DNA from: Myxococcales bacterium
GTDB taxonomy: Bacteria; Myxococcota_A; Bradymonadia; UBA7976; UBA1532
DNA length: 64,000 nucleotides
Direction: 5' to 3'
NCBI GenBank assembly: GCA_020633465.1
Contig: JACKDN010000020.1
Span: 62,001-126,000 of the forward strand
The notes below the pieces were generated by a model. The model made no database searches. It was not told where the DNA came from and saw nothing but the letters and a program-made list of their open reading frames with translations. This document shows positions 9,937 through 20,657 of this stretch, piece after piece; the first letter of the stretch is position 1; every line of letters starts with the position of its first letter. The translations under genes and the position numbers were made by a program.

Positions 9937-11055
9937 CTACGAGCTCAGGTGGCGCTTCGCCTCGAAGAACGCCTTCCAGCGGCCGATGTCCTTCGCCGCC
10001 CGCGCCTTCACCGCGACGTCCCAGTAGGCGCGCAGCACCTTCAGGTCGTCCGGCTCGTCCTTCACCACCGTGCCGGTCAGGTGAATCGCCACGTGCTCGG
10101 GCGTCACCGCCCCGTCGGCGAAGAAGCGCGCGTGCAGCGCCGAGTTCACGCCCACCGACACCGCCTCGGCCGTCGACATCACGCTCGACGCCCGGTCCAG
10201 CTTCACCCCGTCGGCCGTGCGCCCGCTGCGCACCTCGTGGAAGGTGGTCACCAGCAGCTCGAGCACGTCGTCCCCCAGCGTCACGTCCGCCGCGGGCCCG
10301 CCCGCCAACAGCTGCCCCACCTGCCCCCGCACGATGCGCAGCTCCTCCTCGAGCGTCGCCACCGGCGCCACCGTCTCGAAGTTGAACCGCCGCTTCAGCG
10401 CGCTCGACATCTCGTTGACGCCGCGGTCGCGCGTGTTCGCCGTCGCCACCACGTTGAAGCCCGGCTGCGCGAACACCACCCCGTCGTCGCCCTCGAGCTC
10501 GGGCACCATCAGCACCTTGTCGCTCAGCGCGCTCAGCAGCGTGTCCTGCACCTCGTGCGGCGCCCGCGTGATCTCCTCGAAGCGCACCACGCGCCCCTCG
10601 CGCATGCCCCGGTACAGCGGCGCCGGCACCAGCGCCCGCGGCGACGGCCCCTCGGCCAAGAGCAGCGCGTAGTTCCAGCCGTACTTGATCTGATCCTCGG
10701 TCAGCCCCGCCGTGCCCTGGATGGTCAGCAGGCTGTCGCCGCTGATCGCCGCCGCCAGGTGCTCGCTCAGCCAGCTCTTCGCGGTGCCCGGCTCGCCGAT
10801 CAGCAGCAGGCCGCGGTCGCTGGCCAGCGTCACGATGGCCCGCTGTACCAGCACGTCGTCGCCGTAGAACTTGCGCGACACCACCACGTCGCCGTCGCCC
10901 ACCGGCGCGTCGCCCGAGCCCAACACGAAGGTCTCGACCGCCTTGGGCGACAGCCGCCAGCCGACCGGTCGCGGCCGCGCGTCCGCCGCGGCCAACGCCG
11001 CCAGCTCGTCCGCCCAGCGTCGCTCCGCGGGCAGCCGCAGCGCGCCGCCGCTCAT
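9937..11055 (-). CDS. MoxR-family AAA+ ATPase
   Basis: A 372-residue AAA+ ATPase. Walker A is LLIGEPGTAKSWLSEHL (about residues 85-100), Walker B is VVRFEEITRAP, sensor 1 is NVVATANTRDRGVNEM, and SSALKRRFNFE supplies the arginine-finger region. A C-terminal helical lid follows. MoxR ATPases act as chaperones with vWA partners, and such a partner lies two genes downstream. The start at 11055 is fixed by an ATGA overlap with the TraB stop codon. An open frame runs further upstream but reads as a shadow of traB. It probably remodels a client protein in an ATP-dependent way together with the vWA and DUF5682 proteins. The client is unknown. Confidence 0.9.
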   Translation of the reverse strand: MSGGALRLPAERRWADELAALAAADARPRPVGWRLSPKAVETFVLGSGDAPVGDGDVVVSRKFYGDDVLVQRAIVTLASDRGLLLIGEPGTAKSWLSEHLAAAISGDSLLTIQGTAGLTEDQIKYGWNYALLLAEGPSPRALVPAPLYRGMREGRVVRFEEITRAPHEVQDTLLSALSDKVLMVPELEGDDGVVFAQPGFNVVATANTRDRGVNEMSSALKRRFNFETVAPVATLEEELRIVRGQVGQLLAGGPAADVTLGDDVLELLVTTFHEVRSGRTADGVKLDRASSVMSTAEAVSVGVNSALHARFFADGAVTPEHVAIHLTGTVVKDEPDDLKVLRAYWDVAVKARAAKDIGRWKAFFEAKRHLSS

Positions 11056-12227
11056 CCGCTGCCCTTGTTGAACACCCAACCCACCCAGGCGGCGCCGATG
11101 TAGGCGCCCAGGGCCGAGCCGATCGTGGCCATGGCGGCCACCAGCAGCACCCGGCTGAAGGGGTTCCGGTAGATGCCCTTCAGCGTCAGCACGTCTTCGT
11201 TCAGACGTTCGCAGTCCTCGACCGTCGGTTTGCGCAGCCACGCCTCGAGCAGCCCCACCACCATGCCGGCGCCGATGGTCGGGTTCAGCGACGTGATCGG
11301 CGAGGCGATCACCGCCGCGATCACCGACAGCGGCTTCGCCAGCGCGATGGCCGTCAACAGCCCCGCCATCACCGCGTTGGGGATGATCCACGCCTGCAGC
11401 ATGTCGGTGAACGAGTCGCCCGAGTGCTTCGAGTAGCCCCACCAGAAGGCGCCCAGCATCAGCGCCGGGATGACCCACTTCAGCGCCTTCACCCAGCCCT
11501 TCGTCGGCGGGATCACCGACAGCAGGCCACGATCCGCGCGCTGGCCCTGGTAGCTGATCATGCCCTCGACGTGGCCCGCGCCCACCACCGCCACCACCGT
11601 CTCGCCGGGCGCGTCGTCCACCGCCGACATCAGGTACTTGTCGCGCTCGTCGATCAGCGGCCGCTGCACCTTGGGCATCTGCTCGGCGAACTGCTTCATC
11701 GTGTCCGACAGCGTGTCGCGGTCCTTCAGCTTCTCGAGATCCTCCTCGGTGATCTCCTCGCCGCCGAAGAACCCCTCGCCCAGGGCCCCGAGCACCTTCA
11801 CCTTGTCGAAGAAGCCCAGGCTGGCCCAGGTGCGCTTCAGCGTCGCTTGGATGTCGCGGTCGGCCAGCACCAGCTCGGCCCCGACGTCCTCGGCCGCCTT
11901 CACCGCCTCTTTCAGCTCGGCGCCGGGCTCGACCCCCAGCTTCTCGCCCAGCCGGCGCTGGTAGGCCGAGAGCGTCAGATTCGCCAGCAAGAACAGCACC
12001 TTGCGGTCGCGAATCACCTGAAAGATGTCGAGCTTGCGCCAGCGGTCGGGGTCGAACATCGCGTTGAAGCGCGTGGCGCACAGCTCCACGCACACCGTGT
12101 CCGGGCGCACCGTCTCGATGGTGTGCCGGACCTCTTCGATGCTCTTCTTCGAGATGTGCGCCGTGCCCACCAGATAGACGGTGCGCCCGTCCTGCTGCAG
12201 CACGGTGACGTTGGGGCCGAGTTCCAT
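11052..12227 (-). CDS. TraB/PrgY-family integral membrane protein
   Basis: A 391-residue protein. The N-terminal TraB domain (about 1-220) has VYLVGTAHISKKSIEEV, RPDTVCVEL and VVAVVGAGHVEGM, the conserved His, Glu and GxxH motifs of the TraB/PrgY family. The C-terminal third has about four to six hydrophobic segments (for example VIPALMLGAFWWG, AVMAGLLTAIALA and VLLVAAMATIGSALG). Named members such as enterococcal PrgY limit pheromone activity, and a proteolytic role has been proposed for the family. It is the first gene of the operon and may anchor the MoxR/vWA/DUF5682 machinery at the membrane, which is inference. A -10-like TAGGTT ends only 8 nt before the ATG. Confidence 0.88.
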   Translation of the reverse strand: MELGPNVTVLQQDGRTVYLVGTAHISKKSIEEVRHTIETVRPDTVCVELCATRFNAMFDPDRWRKLDIFQVIRDRKVLFLLANLTLSAYQRRLGEKLGVEPGAELKEAVKAAEDVGAELVLADRDIQATLKRTWASLGFFDKVKVLGALGEGFFGGEEITEEDLEKLKDRDTLSDTMKQFAEQMPKVQRPLIDERDKYLMSAVDDAPGETVVAVVGAGHVEGMISYQGQRADRGLLSVIPPTKGWVKALKWVIPALMLGAFWWGYSKHSGDSFTDMLQAWIIPNAVMAGLLTAIALAKPLSVIAAVIASPITSLNPTIGAGMVVGLLEAWLRKPTVEDCERLNEDVLTLKGIYRNPFSRVLLVAAMATIGSALGAYIGAAWVGWVFNKGSG

Positions 12228-12235
12228 GGCGCGCC

Positions 12236-12241
12236 AACCTA
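12236..12241 (-). promoter_or_regulatory. Possible -10 element of the TraB operon (leaderless)
   Basis: Reading on the minus strand, TAGGTT lies 8 nt before the traB ATG. The same hexamer is the -10 of the mrdA promoter in this window. A transcript starting about 7 nt downstream would have almost no leader. No convincing -35 is visible 17 bp upstream (TGGCGC), so this is tentative. Confidence 0.35.
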
Positions 12242-12326
12242 GACGACAGCGCTCGGAAGCGCCAGCGGAACGGCGCAGCGCCCGCGGGCGGGGCGACGAT
12301 GCGATCAGGTGAGAGAGAAGCGGGGT

Positions 12327-12351
12327 CCCGGCCGGCGGTGCGCCGGCCGGG
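12327..12351 (-). terminator. Hairpin after PKD protein 1
   Basis: A perfect 10-bp inverted repeat (CCCGGCCGGC / GCCGGCCGGG) with a 5-nt loop lies 13 bp past the stop codon of the first PKD gene. On the transcribed strand it is followed by a pyrimidine stretch (CTTCTCTCTC) rather than a pure U-tract. This fits a GC-rich intrinsic terminator. Confidence 0.6.
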
Positions 12352-12363
12352 AGGCGGAGCCGG

Positions 12364-15300
12364 TCAGTTCTGCGGATCGACGATGTCGACGCAGATGGCC
12401 GGGTAGGCGCGCTCGTCGTTCAGGTCGGGGAACTGCGGCACCAGGCACTCGTTGTAGGTCTGGATGATCAGGCACGAGCGCGCGGGATCGTTGTAGTAGT
12501 CGAGCGCCTCGGCCAGGTCGCCGTTGTCGACCATCTCGAGGCCCACCGACTGCACCTGCCGCGCCCGCTGCGACACCGCCGTGTTGCGGCCGCAGGCGAA
12601 CTCGACCCGCAGGATCGACAGCTCGATGCGGAACTTGATCGTCTCGACCATGCACGCCTGCCAGTTGCGGACGTACCCGCCCTTGCTGGCGATGGCGTCG
12701 AGCGCCTTGTTCAGCTCGACCGCCTTCAGCTCCATGTCCATCGCCTCTTCGTCGCTGACGCACTCCGCGCCCTCGGGGCACGGGTTGCGCACCGACTTGA
12801 TCTGCAGCGTACGAATCTCGCCCAGCAGATCCTGCGCGGCCTGCACCTCGGCCCGCGCCGGGCCCAGGCGGCCCTGGTCGGCGCCGGACGTGATGTAGTC
12901 CTGCATGTCCTGCTCGTCGATGTCCTGCAGCACCCCGGCCAGCTCGGTGTTGAGCGCGTCGGCCAGGAAGGACCGCTGCACCGGATCGTTGCCCGGCGCC
13001 TCGGGCACGTTGAACCCACCGTCACCCGTGCACGGGTCGATGGCGTGCACCAACCAGAAGTAGGCCTCGTAGCCGTCCCGCAGCAGCTCCTGCGTCACGA
13101 AGGTCCGGTTCTGGCTGTGCGCGTCCTCGAAGAACCCGTCCCGCCCGAACTCGTCCGTGATCGACGCCAGGAACTGCCGCGCCCGCGCCATGCTCGGGTG
13201 CTGGTCGCCGGGCAGCCCCGGATCGTCCAGGATCGCCTGCTCCATGCGCGTCAGGTCGCGCATCACCTGCCGCGCCGCCGCCCACAGCTCGAGCCCGAAG
13301 TCGTAGCCGCTCTGGTGCGTCTCGACCAGCTTGTTGAGGATCGACTGCAGCGCCACCAGCGTCACGCCGCGGCGGTCGTAGTCCTCGCCCCACTCGCCGT
13401 TCGTGATCGCCCCGGACTGGCCCAGCTCGGCCATCGCGACCCGCGCCGGCACGGGCGCCCCCTGGTCGGCGATGCCCGCGTCGACCCGCTCGCCGATGAA
13501 GGTGATCAGCTCACCGGTCGTGATCTCGCGCACCTGGATGTTGATGGCGTCCACGATCTCCGAGTCGCCGTCCTGCACCCGCACGACGACGGTGTAGTCC
13601 CCGGCGTCGATGAACTGGTGCGTCACCGCGAACGCGTCCGCGCCCCGCGCGTCGACCACCCCGTCGTTGTCGAAGTCCCACTCGATCTGCGTGATCGGAT
13701 CGTTGGGCGCGCCGGCCGTCGCGTTCACCCGGAACGCCATCGGGCGGATCTCGTAGGCGTCGTCCGGCGGCACGATGCCGTCGATGACGGGATCGACGTC
13801 CCGCACCTCGACGCGCACCACCACCGAGTGCTCCGAGTCCTCGTCGCGCACGGTCAGCGTCACGTTGTAGACGCCGTCGTCGGCGAAGGTGTGCTCGGGC
13901 CGGGCCTGGTTGGCGCCCACCGTGTTCGGCGTGCCGTCGCCCCAGTCCCACTCGTACTCGCGGATGGGGTCGGCCGCGCTGCCCGGGCGGCTGCCCGAGC
14001 CGTCGAGCTGCACCGCCACGCCCTGCGCCACCACGTACGGCCCGCCCGCGTTCGCGGTCGGATCCACGTCCGTCACCGTCACCCGGAAGTCCTCGACGTG
14101 CGTGGCGCCCAGCGAGTCGGTCACCCGCAGCCGCCCGTTGAACACGCCGTCCTCGTCGGTCGGGTACGCCACGACCGCGCCCTCGGCGTCGTACTCACCG
14201 TCGCCCTCGAAGTCCCACTCGTAGCGCGCGATCTGGTCGTTCGCCTCGGGCGGCCGCGACGCGTGGCCGTCCACCTGCAGCCCGCCGCCCTCGGCCACCA
14301 CGTACGCGTTGTCCAGGTTCGGATCCGCGCTCGGGTGCCCCTCGGGCCGCGGCACCGACACCGGCGGCGCGTTCACCGTGAAGTTCAGGATCTGCTCGCG
14401 CGCCACGCCCTGGCAGTTGGCCACCGCGATGGTCATCGCGTAGTCGCCCGGCTGGTTGAGCACCGCGCCCTCGTCGTAGCCCTGCGAGGCGCCGCCGCCC
14501 ACCGTGTAGTTCGCGGTCACGGCGTTCGCGCAGGCGTCCGGCCCGACGATGTCCCAGTTGATCGCCGCCTGCGCCACGAGCGCCCCGTCGGCCACGCCGT
14601 CGATGTCGAGGTCGACCTGCTCGGCCAGCAGGTAGCCCCGCTCGGCGAAGCCCTCGTTGCCGCAGGCGTCCGTCGCCGTCACCCGCAGCACCCGGCCGCA
14701 GCCGTCCTCGGCGACGGCCTCGTTCGTCACCGGCGCCGGATCCAGGTCGTCCTCGATGGTGATGACCGGCTCGGGCACCTGGTTCGGGCTGTAGCAGAGG
14801 CCATCGCCCAGCTGGTTGCCGATGGTCACGTCGGGCGGCGTGCGGTCGAAGGTCAGGCGACCGCCCGAGTCGACCTCGCCCGCGCCGTTGTTGTCGTCGG
14901 TCAGCGTCACGATGATGCGGTGGCGCCCCTCGGGCACCAGGTTCGCGTTGATCGTGATCGGCGGCTGCACCCGCACGGGCGTCCCGTTCGCGTTCGTCGC
15001 GATGTTCTCGCGCCGCGCCACCTGCTGACCGCCGATGGTCACCACCGCGGTCACCCGGTCGCCCTCGGGATCGCTCACCTCGAGCTCGAGGTCGAAGTTG
15101 CCCGCCCCGATGCAGATGTCGTCGTCGCTGCGCGGCGAGATGATCTCACCCTGCGGCGGCGCCTCGGCCTGCACCTCGATGTCCGCCTCGGCCGGCTGCG
15201 AGCACGCGCCCTCGGCGTCGCACACGATCAGCCGGACCGTCTGCGAGGTGTTCACCTGCCAGTTCGGGTTGCGGTAGGCGTCCACGATCGCGCCGGTGTA

Positions 15301-18300
15301 GTCCCGGCCGTTCGGGCTGCCCGCCACGCTGTTGTCGTCGTCGCCGTACAGGCCGTCGTTGTCGGTGTCCCACCGGTACTCGACGATCGTGTCGCAGGGC
15401 GCGTTCGGATCGCTCGAGCGGCGGCCGTCGAGGCGGACGGCGGCGAAGCCGTTGCCCACCGGGCCGGTGGAGTACGGGCCGCCCGCGTCGGCCACCGGCG
15501 GGTTGTTCTGCACGTCGATGGTGACCTGCACCTCGGTCGTGTCCGTCCGCCCGCTGGCGTCGGTCACCCGCAGGCCGGCGGTGACGAAGATGTTGCCGTT
15601 CTCGTCGGGCAGCGCCACCACCGGCTGCGTGAACCGCTGACCCATCGCGTCGTCGTACTGGCCGTCGCCGTCCAGATCCCACTCGTACGACACGATGTTG
15701 AAGCCCTGGCCCGCCGGGCCATCGGTGCCCGACTGCTCGGCGCTGAAGGTCACCTGCTGCTGGCAGTTCGCCCGGTTCGGGCTGGCCGTCGCCACCGCCG
15801 TCGGGCCGTTGACGATGCGCAGCGTCGCCACGCCGTCGCTCGTCACCCCGAAGCGGTCGGTCACCCGCACCCGCACCGTGTACTGGCCCACGCTGTCGAG
15901 CCCCAGCCCGGCCAGCTCGGCCGCCGTCAGGTCGACCGTCTGCCCGTTGTGGTCGAAGGTGCCGTCGTTGTCGACATCCCACTGGAAGCCGACGATCGCG
16001 TCGCCGCACGCCGTGTTCGGATCCGTCGACCCCGCGGCGTCCAGCCGCAGGTCGTCACCCAGCGCGATCGCGTAGGGGCCGACCACCGCGCCCGCCTGGT
16101 TGCGGAAGCCGCCGGCCACCGCCACCGGCGCCTGGTTGCCCAGGCTCACGTCGACCTCGATCTGCTGCCGGCCCACGTTGCCGTTGCTGTCCTCGACCTC
16201 GAGCCCCACCACGTGCGGCCCGTCGAACGAGAAGCTGTCGAAGGTGTGGTTGATCACCGGCCCGTTGGCGTCGTCGAACTGGCCGTCGTTGTCCAGATCC
16301 CAGCGCCACGCCACCACGTCCACCTCGGGGTGGCTGTGGTCCGACGCGCTCGCGTCGAGCGTCACCCGCGCGCCGCAGGCCGCGGGGTTCGGGTTCACCG
16401 TCGCCGCCGCCGTCGGGTTGACCGGGTGCACGGTGATGGTGGTGTCGTCCTCGCTGGTCAGCTGCGTCGTGTCCTCGACCTGCAGGCGCACGGCGTAGAC
16501 GCCGGGCGCGTCGATGCCGAAGTCGGCCAGCTGATCGGCGGTCACGTCGACCACCGCCTCGGCCTTGTCACCGTCGGCGTCCTCGAACTGCAGCTCCGTC
16601 TGGAAGCCGTCGCCCTCGGCGTAGGTCAGGTCCCACCGGTACCAGCGCAGGAAGTCGCCGAACTCCGCCTCGTCCGGATCGAAGGACTGGCTCGCGTCCA
16701 GCCGCACGCCCTCGCCGAGCAGGATGTCGTACGCCTGCTCCGGCGGATCCGTCGGATCGGCGTCGGCCGTCGGCGGCGTCGGCGGCACCCGGTAGATCAC
16801 CCGGTAGCGCACCTCGCCGGTGCGGCCGGTGCTGTCGGTCACGCGCAGGCGGATGAAGGTGTCGGGGATGTTGTTCGGGCCCGGCACCGGGTCGAACACC
16901 TTGATGAACTCGGCGACGGGGCGGTTGGCCACCTCGAAGGTGCCGTCGTCGTTCATGTCCCAGTCGTAGCGCACGATGTTGACGCCCGGCACCGGCGAGC
17001 GGCTCTCGCGCCCGTCGAGCTGCGTCCGCGAGAAGCCCGTCTGCAGGTTCACCGGCGACGGGTTCGGCGTCTGCACGACGACCGCCTCGGGATGGCCCGG
17101 AAGATCGTCACCTGCGTCGTCTGCGTCGAGGTGCGGCCGAAGGTGTCGGTCACCTGCAGGGTGACGGTGTTCGTGGGCAGGCCGGTGTTGCGATCGGCCG
17201 GCCAGTCCATCGCGGCGTCGAGCGTCGCCCACGCGATGGTCGGGTTCGCGCCCGTCGCGTCGGCCGGGCCGCCGAACTGCCCGTCGCCGTCGATGTCCCA
17301 CTGGTAGCTGACGATGCGGTCGCCGCAGTTCTGGTTGGCGTCCGACGAGCCGCGGCCGTCGAGCACCAGGTCGTCGCCCTCGAGCACCACGTAGGCGTTC
17401 TGCGCGATGCGCGCCACCGGCGGCTGGTTGCCCTGGTCGACCACCACGTCGAAGGTGTCCTCGTCCGTGCGGCCCAGGTCGTCGGTCACCCGCAGCGTCA
17501 CCGTGTAGGTGCCGAAGCGGTTGTAGCTGTAGTTGAAGACCGCCCCGCTGCCCTCGAAGCCCGCCTGCCCGTCCACGTTCCAGTCGTACTGCGCGATGGT
17601 CCGGTTCGGGTTCGGGTGGAAGCTCGCGTTGCCGTCGAACGACACCTGCTGCTGGCACGCCGCCGGGTTCGGGTTCGCCCGCCCCTCGGCCACCGGCTCG
17701 CGCGGGTAGATGGTCAGCGTGCCGTCCGCCGTCGCCGTCGCCCCCGCGGTGTCGCGCACCCGGATGCGGATGCGGTTCGCCTGCCCCCGGGGCAGCCCCG
17801 CCAGCTGCGCGAACTGCACCGTCGGCGTCGCGCCGTTCGCGTCGTCGAACTGCCCGTCGTTGTCCAGATCCCAGGTGATGGTCAGCTGATCACCGCAGCC
17901 GGTGTTGCCGTCGGTGCCGTTGCCGCGCAGCTCGAGGGCCTGGCCCTCTTCGATGGCGTAGTTGCCGCCGCTGGCCGCCGAGGGCGGCACGTTCTGCGCG
18001 CGGTTCACGCGCACGGTCACCGTGGTCGTCTTGCTCTGCCCCACCGAGTCGACCACGCGCAGCGTCGCGGTGTAGACGCCCTCGCGCTGGTAGGTGTGCT
18101 CGAAGCTGCCGGCGTCGCCCGTCTCGAAGTCGGGATCGGCGTTGGTGTCCCACCACAGGCCGTTCCGGTTGTCGACGTCCCACTGGTAGCTGATGATCCG
18201 GCCCGTCGAGCTCGGGTGGAACGACTCGCTGTGGTCGAACACCACCCGGCCGTTGTTGCCGCCGATGCAGCCCTCGGTCACCTCGGGCGGCGCCACCGTG

Positions 18301-20181
18301 CCGATGGCGATGGGCTTCGGGTTGAAGATCGTCGGCGTCAGCACCAGGCCGCCCATCGGCGCCGCCAGGCGGCCGCCGCCGTAGCTGCAGGTGACCGAGT
18401 GGTTCTCGCAGTAGTCGTCCTTGACCCGGCCGAAGACGTTGTAGCGGGCGTCGCGGGGTTGTTGACGTCCAGCTGCCGGTCCTGGGCGCGCACGTAGTAG
18501 GTGTTGTACTCGCGCGACCAGTCGTGGTTGCCCACCATGGTCAGCTCGGGCGTGCCGGTGCGGTAGCCCTTCTGGTGCGAGTACATGGCGTAGGTGCTGC
18601 CGCAGCGCGAGCCGTTCTTGTCGGTCGCGTTGTAGGCGGTCCAGCCGTACACCGAGTTCGTGTTGCCGCACAGATAGTCGCCGTTGCGCCACTGGCTGTC
18701 CTGCCAGTGGTGCCCGACGCTGCGCGCGGCCGTCCAGTTGGTGGAGGTGTAGGACAGGTAGCGGTCGTAGCGCGTCCGCAGGGCGCCGCGGCTGTAGCCC
18801 GAGTGCCCCGGGAAGGCGGTGTTGTTGTCGTTCGAGTTGAAGGTGTGAATGCCCAGCCAGCGGCTGGCCACGAAGGCGCCGCCGGTCAGCTTGAAGTCAC
18901 CCTTGCTGCCGGTCGAGCGGTAGCCCGCGCCCCAGTCGCCGCGCTGGTTGTTCACCAGGTTGTCGGCGATGCGGTACTTGTGCCGGTTGTTGACGAACAC
19001 GCCGTAGGGGCCGCCGGCCACCTCGGCCGACTCGAGGCCGATGTAGGCCCACTGCGTCGTCGAGCCGTCCGACTGGCTGCAGCTGCCGTTGCCGTTGAAG
19101 TTGCCATACAGCCAGCCGCCCTTGCCGCAGCCGCCGTCGATCTGCTGGGCGCCCAGCTTGTCCACGGCCTGCTGGATGTAATACTCCCAGGTCTGCCCCC
19201 GCAGGCCGCCGGTCTGCACCCGCGTGCCCGCCAGCGCCGGCAGCGTCGTCGACGCGCCGCCGAGGTTGATCCCCATCACGTAGACGTTGGTGCTGCCGAG
19301 GAAGTAGGCGCCGCGGTTGTCGGCCGTGCCGGCGATGCGGGCGCAGTTGCGCTCGGTGCCGTTGGGGTTGTAGCCGCAGGTGTTCGCCTCTTCGCCGGCC
19401 ACGTTGAGGTTCTGGATGCCGCCGTTGTAGGCCATCCGGTTGAGGAACCGCATGGCCGTCTCGGCGTAGGGCGAGGCGCGCCACCGCGCGTCGTTGGCCT
19501 CGAGGAAGCCGTCCGGCACCGGCTGGCCGAGATCCTCGTAGGTGCCGGGCGGTAGGCCGGCAGGTTGCCGTTGATGACGTTCAGCCACAGCGACAGGCCC
19601 GTCGCGTGGACGTAGGCGTCGTCGGCCCGCATCTGCGAGTTGGTGCCCGAGATGCTGGCCTTGGTGCGGTGGATGTACCAGAGGGCCTCCTGGACGGCCA
19701 TCTGCGACATGATGTCGAGCTGGTCGCGCGTCCAGTTGCGGGGGTCGGGCACCGGGCGGAAGTCGTAGACGAACATCCGGTACGTCGCGAACTTCTCGTT
19801 GTTGTTGCAGCGGTTGCGCACGCGCACGTTGATGTTGAGCCGGCTGTCGCGGTCGACGTTGGGCACCACGTAGGTGCGCCCGATGTCCTCGACCCAGCCG
19901 GTGGTGCCGTTGCGTGATCCGGTGAACGTGTAGTCGTTGTAGACGCCGTCGTTGTTGACGTCCCACGTCACGTCGTAGCCCGCGTTGCACGTCGCGTTGC
20001 GCACCACGCCCTTCAGCGTGATCTGGGCGCCCTCGTGCGCGGGATGAGGCAGCGTCGGGTTGCGCTGCGAGAACGGAATCAGGACGACCTCGTCCGCTTC
20101 CTGCTGCGCCCAGCCGACCGTAGGTGCGACGGCGCCAACGACCACTCCGAGCGCGATCACGCGCCAGCACGCATGGTGCAT
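12364..20181 (-). CDS. Giant secreted multi-PKD-domain protein 1 (frame interrupted by three indels)
   Basis: Repaired, this is about 2,606 aa. It starts at ATG 20181 behind GAGGAGGGGGGA, with a signal peptide (VIALGVVVGAVAPTVGWA). Residues 25-650 form a conserved N-terminal region with RNWTRDQLDIMSQMAVQEAL and HDWSREYNTYYVRAQDR. Residues about 660-2,180 hold a chain of PKD-like beta-sandwich domains, each with a Y-x-WD-x-D-x-DG motif such as WDLDNDGQFDDANG; the acidic residues could bind calcium. The last 400 residues are helical and Cys-containing (LVETHQSGYDFGLELWAA). The frame changes near 19550, 18456 and 17092. At each, one extra C in a short C run restores a protein aligning to the intact paralogue at 20658-28499. 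I therefore treat it as one gene with consensus errors, though real decay is not excluded. Likely a large exported or surface adhesion-type protein. Confidence 0.72.
13540..13845. repeat. Near-identical block shared with PKD gene 2 (copy A)
   Basis: This 306-bp block matches 21828-22133 with one visible difference (a C here, a T there). It encodes the last PKD unit and part of the one before. The genes diverge much more toward their 5' ends, so the block marks recent sequence exchange or strong constraint. Confidence 0.9.
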
Positions 20182-20305
20182 TCTTCCCCCCTCCTCAGCG
20201 TCGCGCCGCCCCCGAGCGGCACGCGAGCGCGATTCTCGACCGGTAGGACTCAAACCCCCCGAGCCATCGCCGACGCCGCGCGCGGCGTGGACAGGCTCGT
20301 TCCCG

Positions 20306-20335
20306 ACCCTAGGTGACCAAGCAACGACGGTTCAA
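20306..20335 (-). promoter_or_regulatory. Predicted promoter of PKD gene 1
   Basis: Minus strand: -35 TTGAAC, an 18-bp spacer, -10 TAGGGT. The spacing and the -10 match other promoters visible in this window. The transcript would have a leader of about 120 nt before the ATG at 20181. Confidence 0.5.
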
Positions 20336-20619
20336 TTTTCCGCGCCCGGCGAAGCGGTCGAATCCGGAGGGATCCCTTTGGGTACGTATATTTACGAGTG
20401 GCCGAAAATTCTCGACGAAGCGCCGGAATTCCCGACACGGGGGTGGCCGCGAAGCCAGGGCGCCCGCCGCGCGCGTCGCATGGAGGACGGGCGTCGCGCC
20501 CGGTCTTGCCCACCAGGCGGGCACGCGTTCAGCGGTCGGTGCGTCGGGCGAGGGAGGCGGCGGCCCGTCGGTGCGTCGGTCGCCGCGCAGGGCCGCAGGG
20601 GCCCGAGGAAGGGAGAGGG

Positions 20620-20648
20620 GCGGGCCGACCCGTCGTCGGTCGGCCCGC
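20620..20648 (-). terminator. Hairpin after PKD protein 2
   Basis: A perfect 11-bp inverted repeat (GCGGGCCGACC / GGTCGGCCCGC) around a 7-nt loop lies 9 bp after the stop codon of PKD gene 2. It is followed on the transcribed strand by CCCCTCTCCCTTCC. Its placement mirrors the hairpin after PKD gene 1, although the sequences differ. Confidence 0.6.
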
Positions 20649-20657
20649 GCTGGCCGC

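Larger units (their letters stand above)
20182..20657. other. Intergenic region between the two PKD genes, with AT-rich patch
   Basis: I see no gene in these 476 bp. From the 20658 side the region holds a terminator-like hairpin (20620-20648). About 200 bp of featureless GC-rich DNA follow. Next is a conspicuously AT-richer patch at 20325-20415, with GTACGTATATTTACG and CGAAAATTCTCG, then a promoter for PKD gene 1 (20306-20335). The leader ends in the strong ribosome site of PKD gene 1. The AT patch sits just upstream of the promoter's -35 and could bind an activator or act as an UP-like element. Confidence 0.55.

Noticed and set aside
13045..17307. A 4.3-kb plus-strand open frame opposite PKD gene 1
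   Set aside because: Same composition artefact; no ribosome site and no recognisable domain.
12364..20181. Calling PKD gene 1 a pseudogene
   Set aside because: Each of the three breaks is repaired by one base in a short C run, the sequence aligns with the intact paralogue throughout, and unrelated genes have the same defect.
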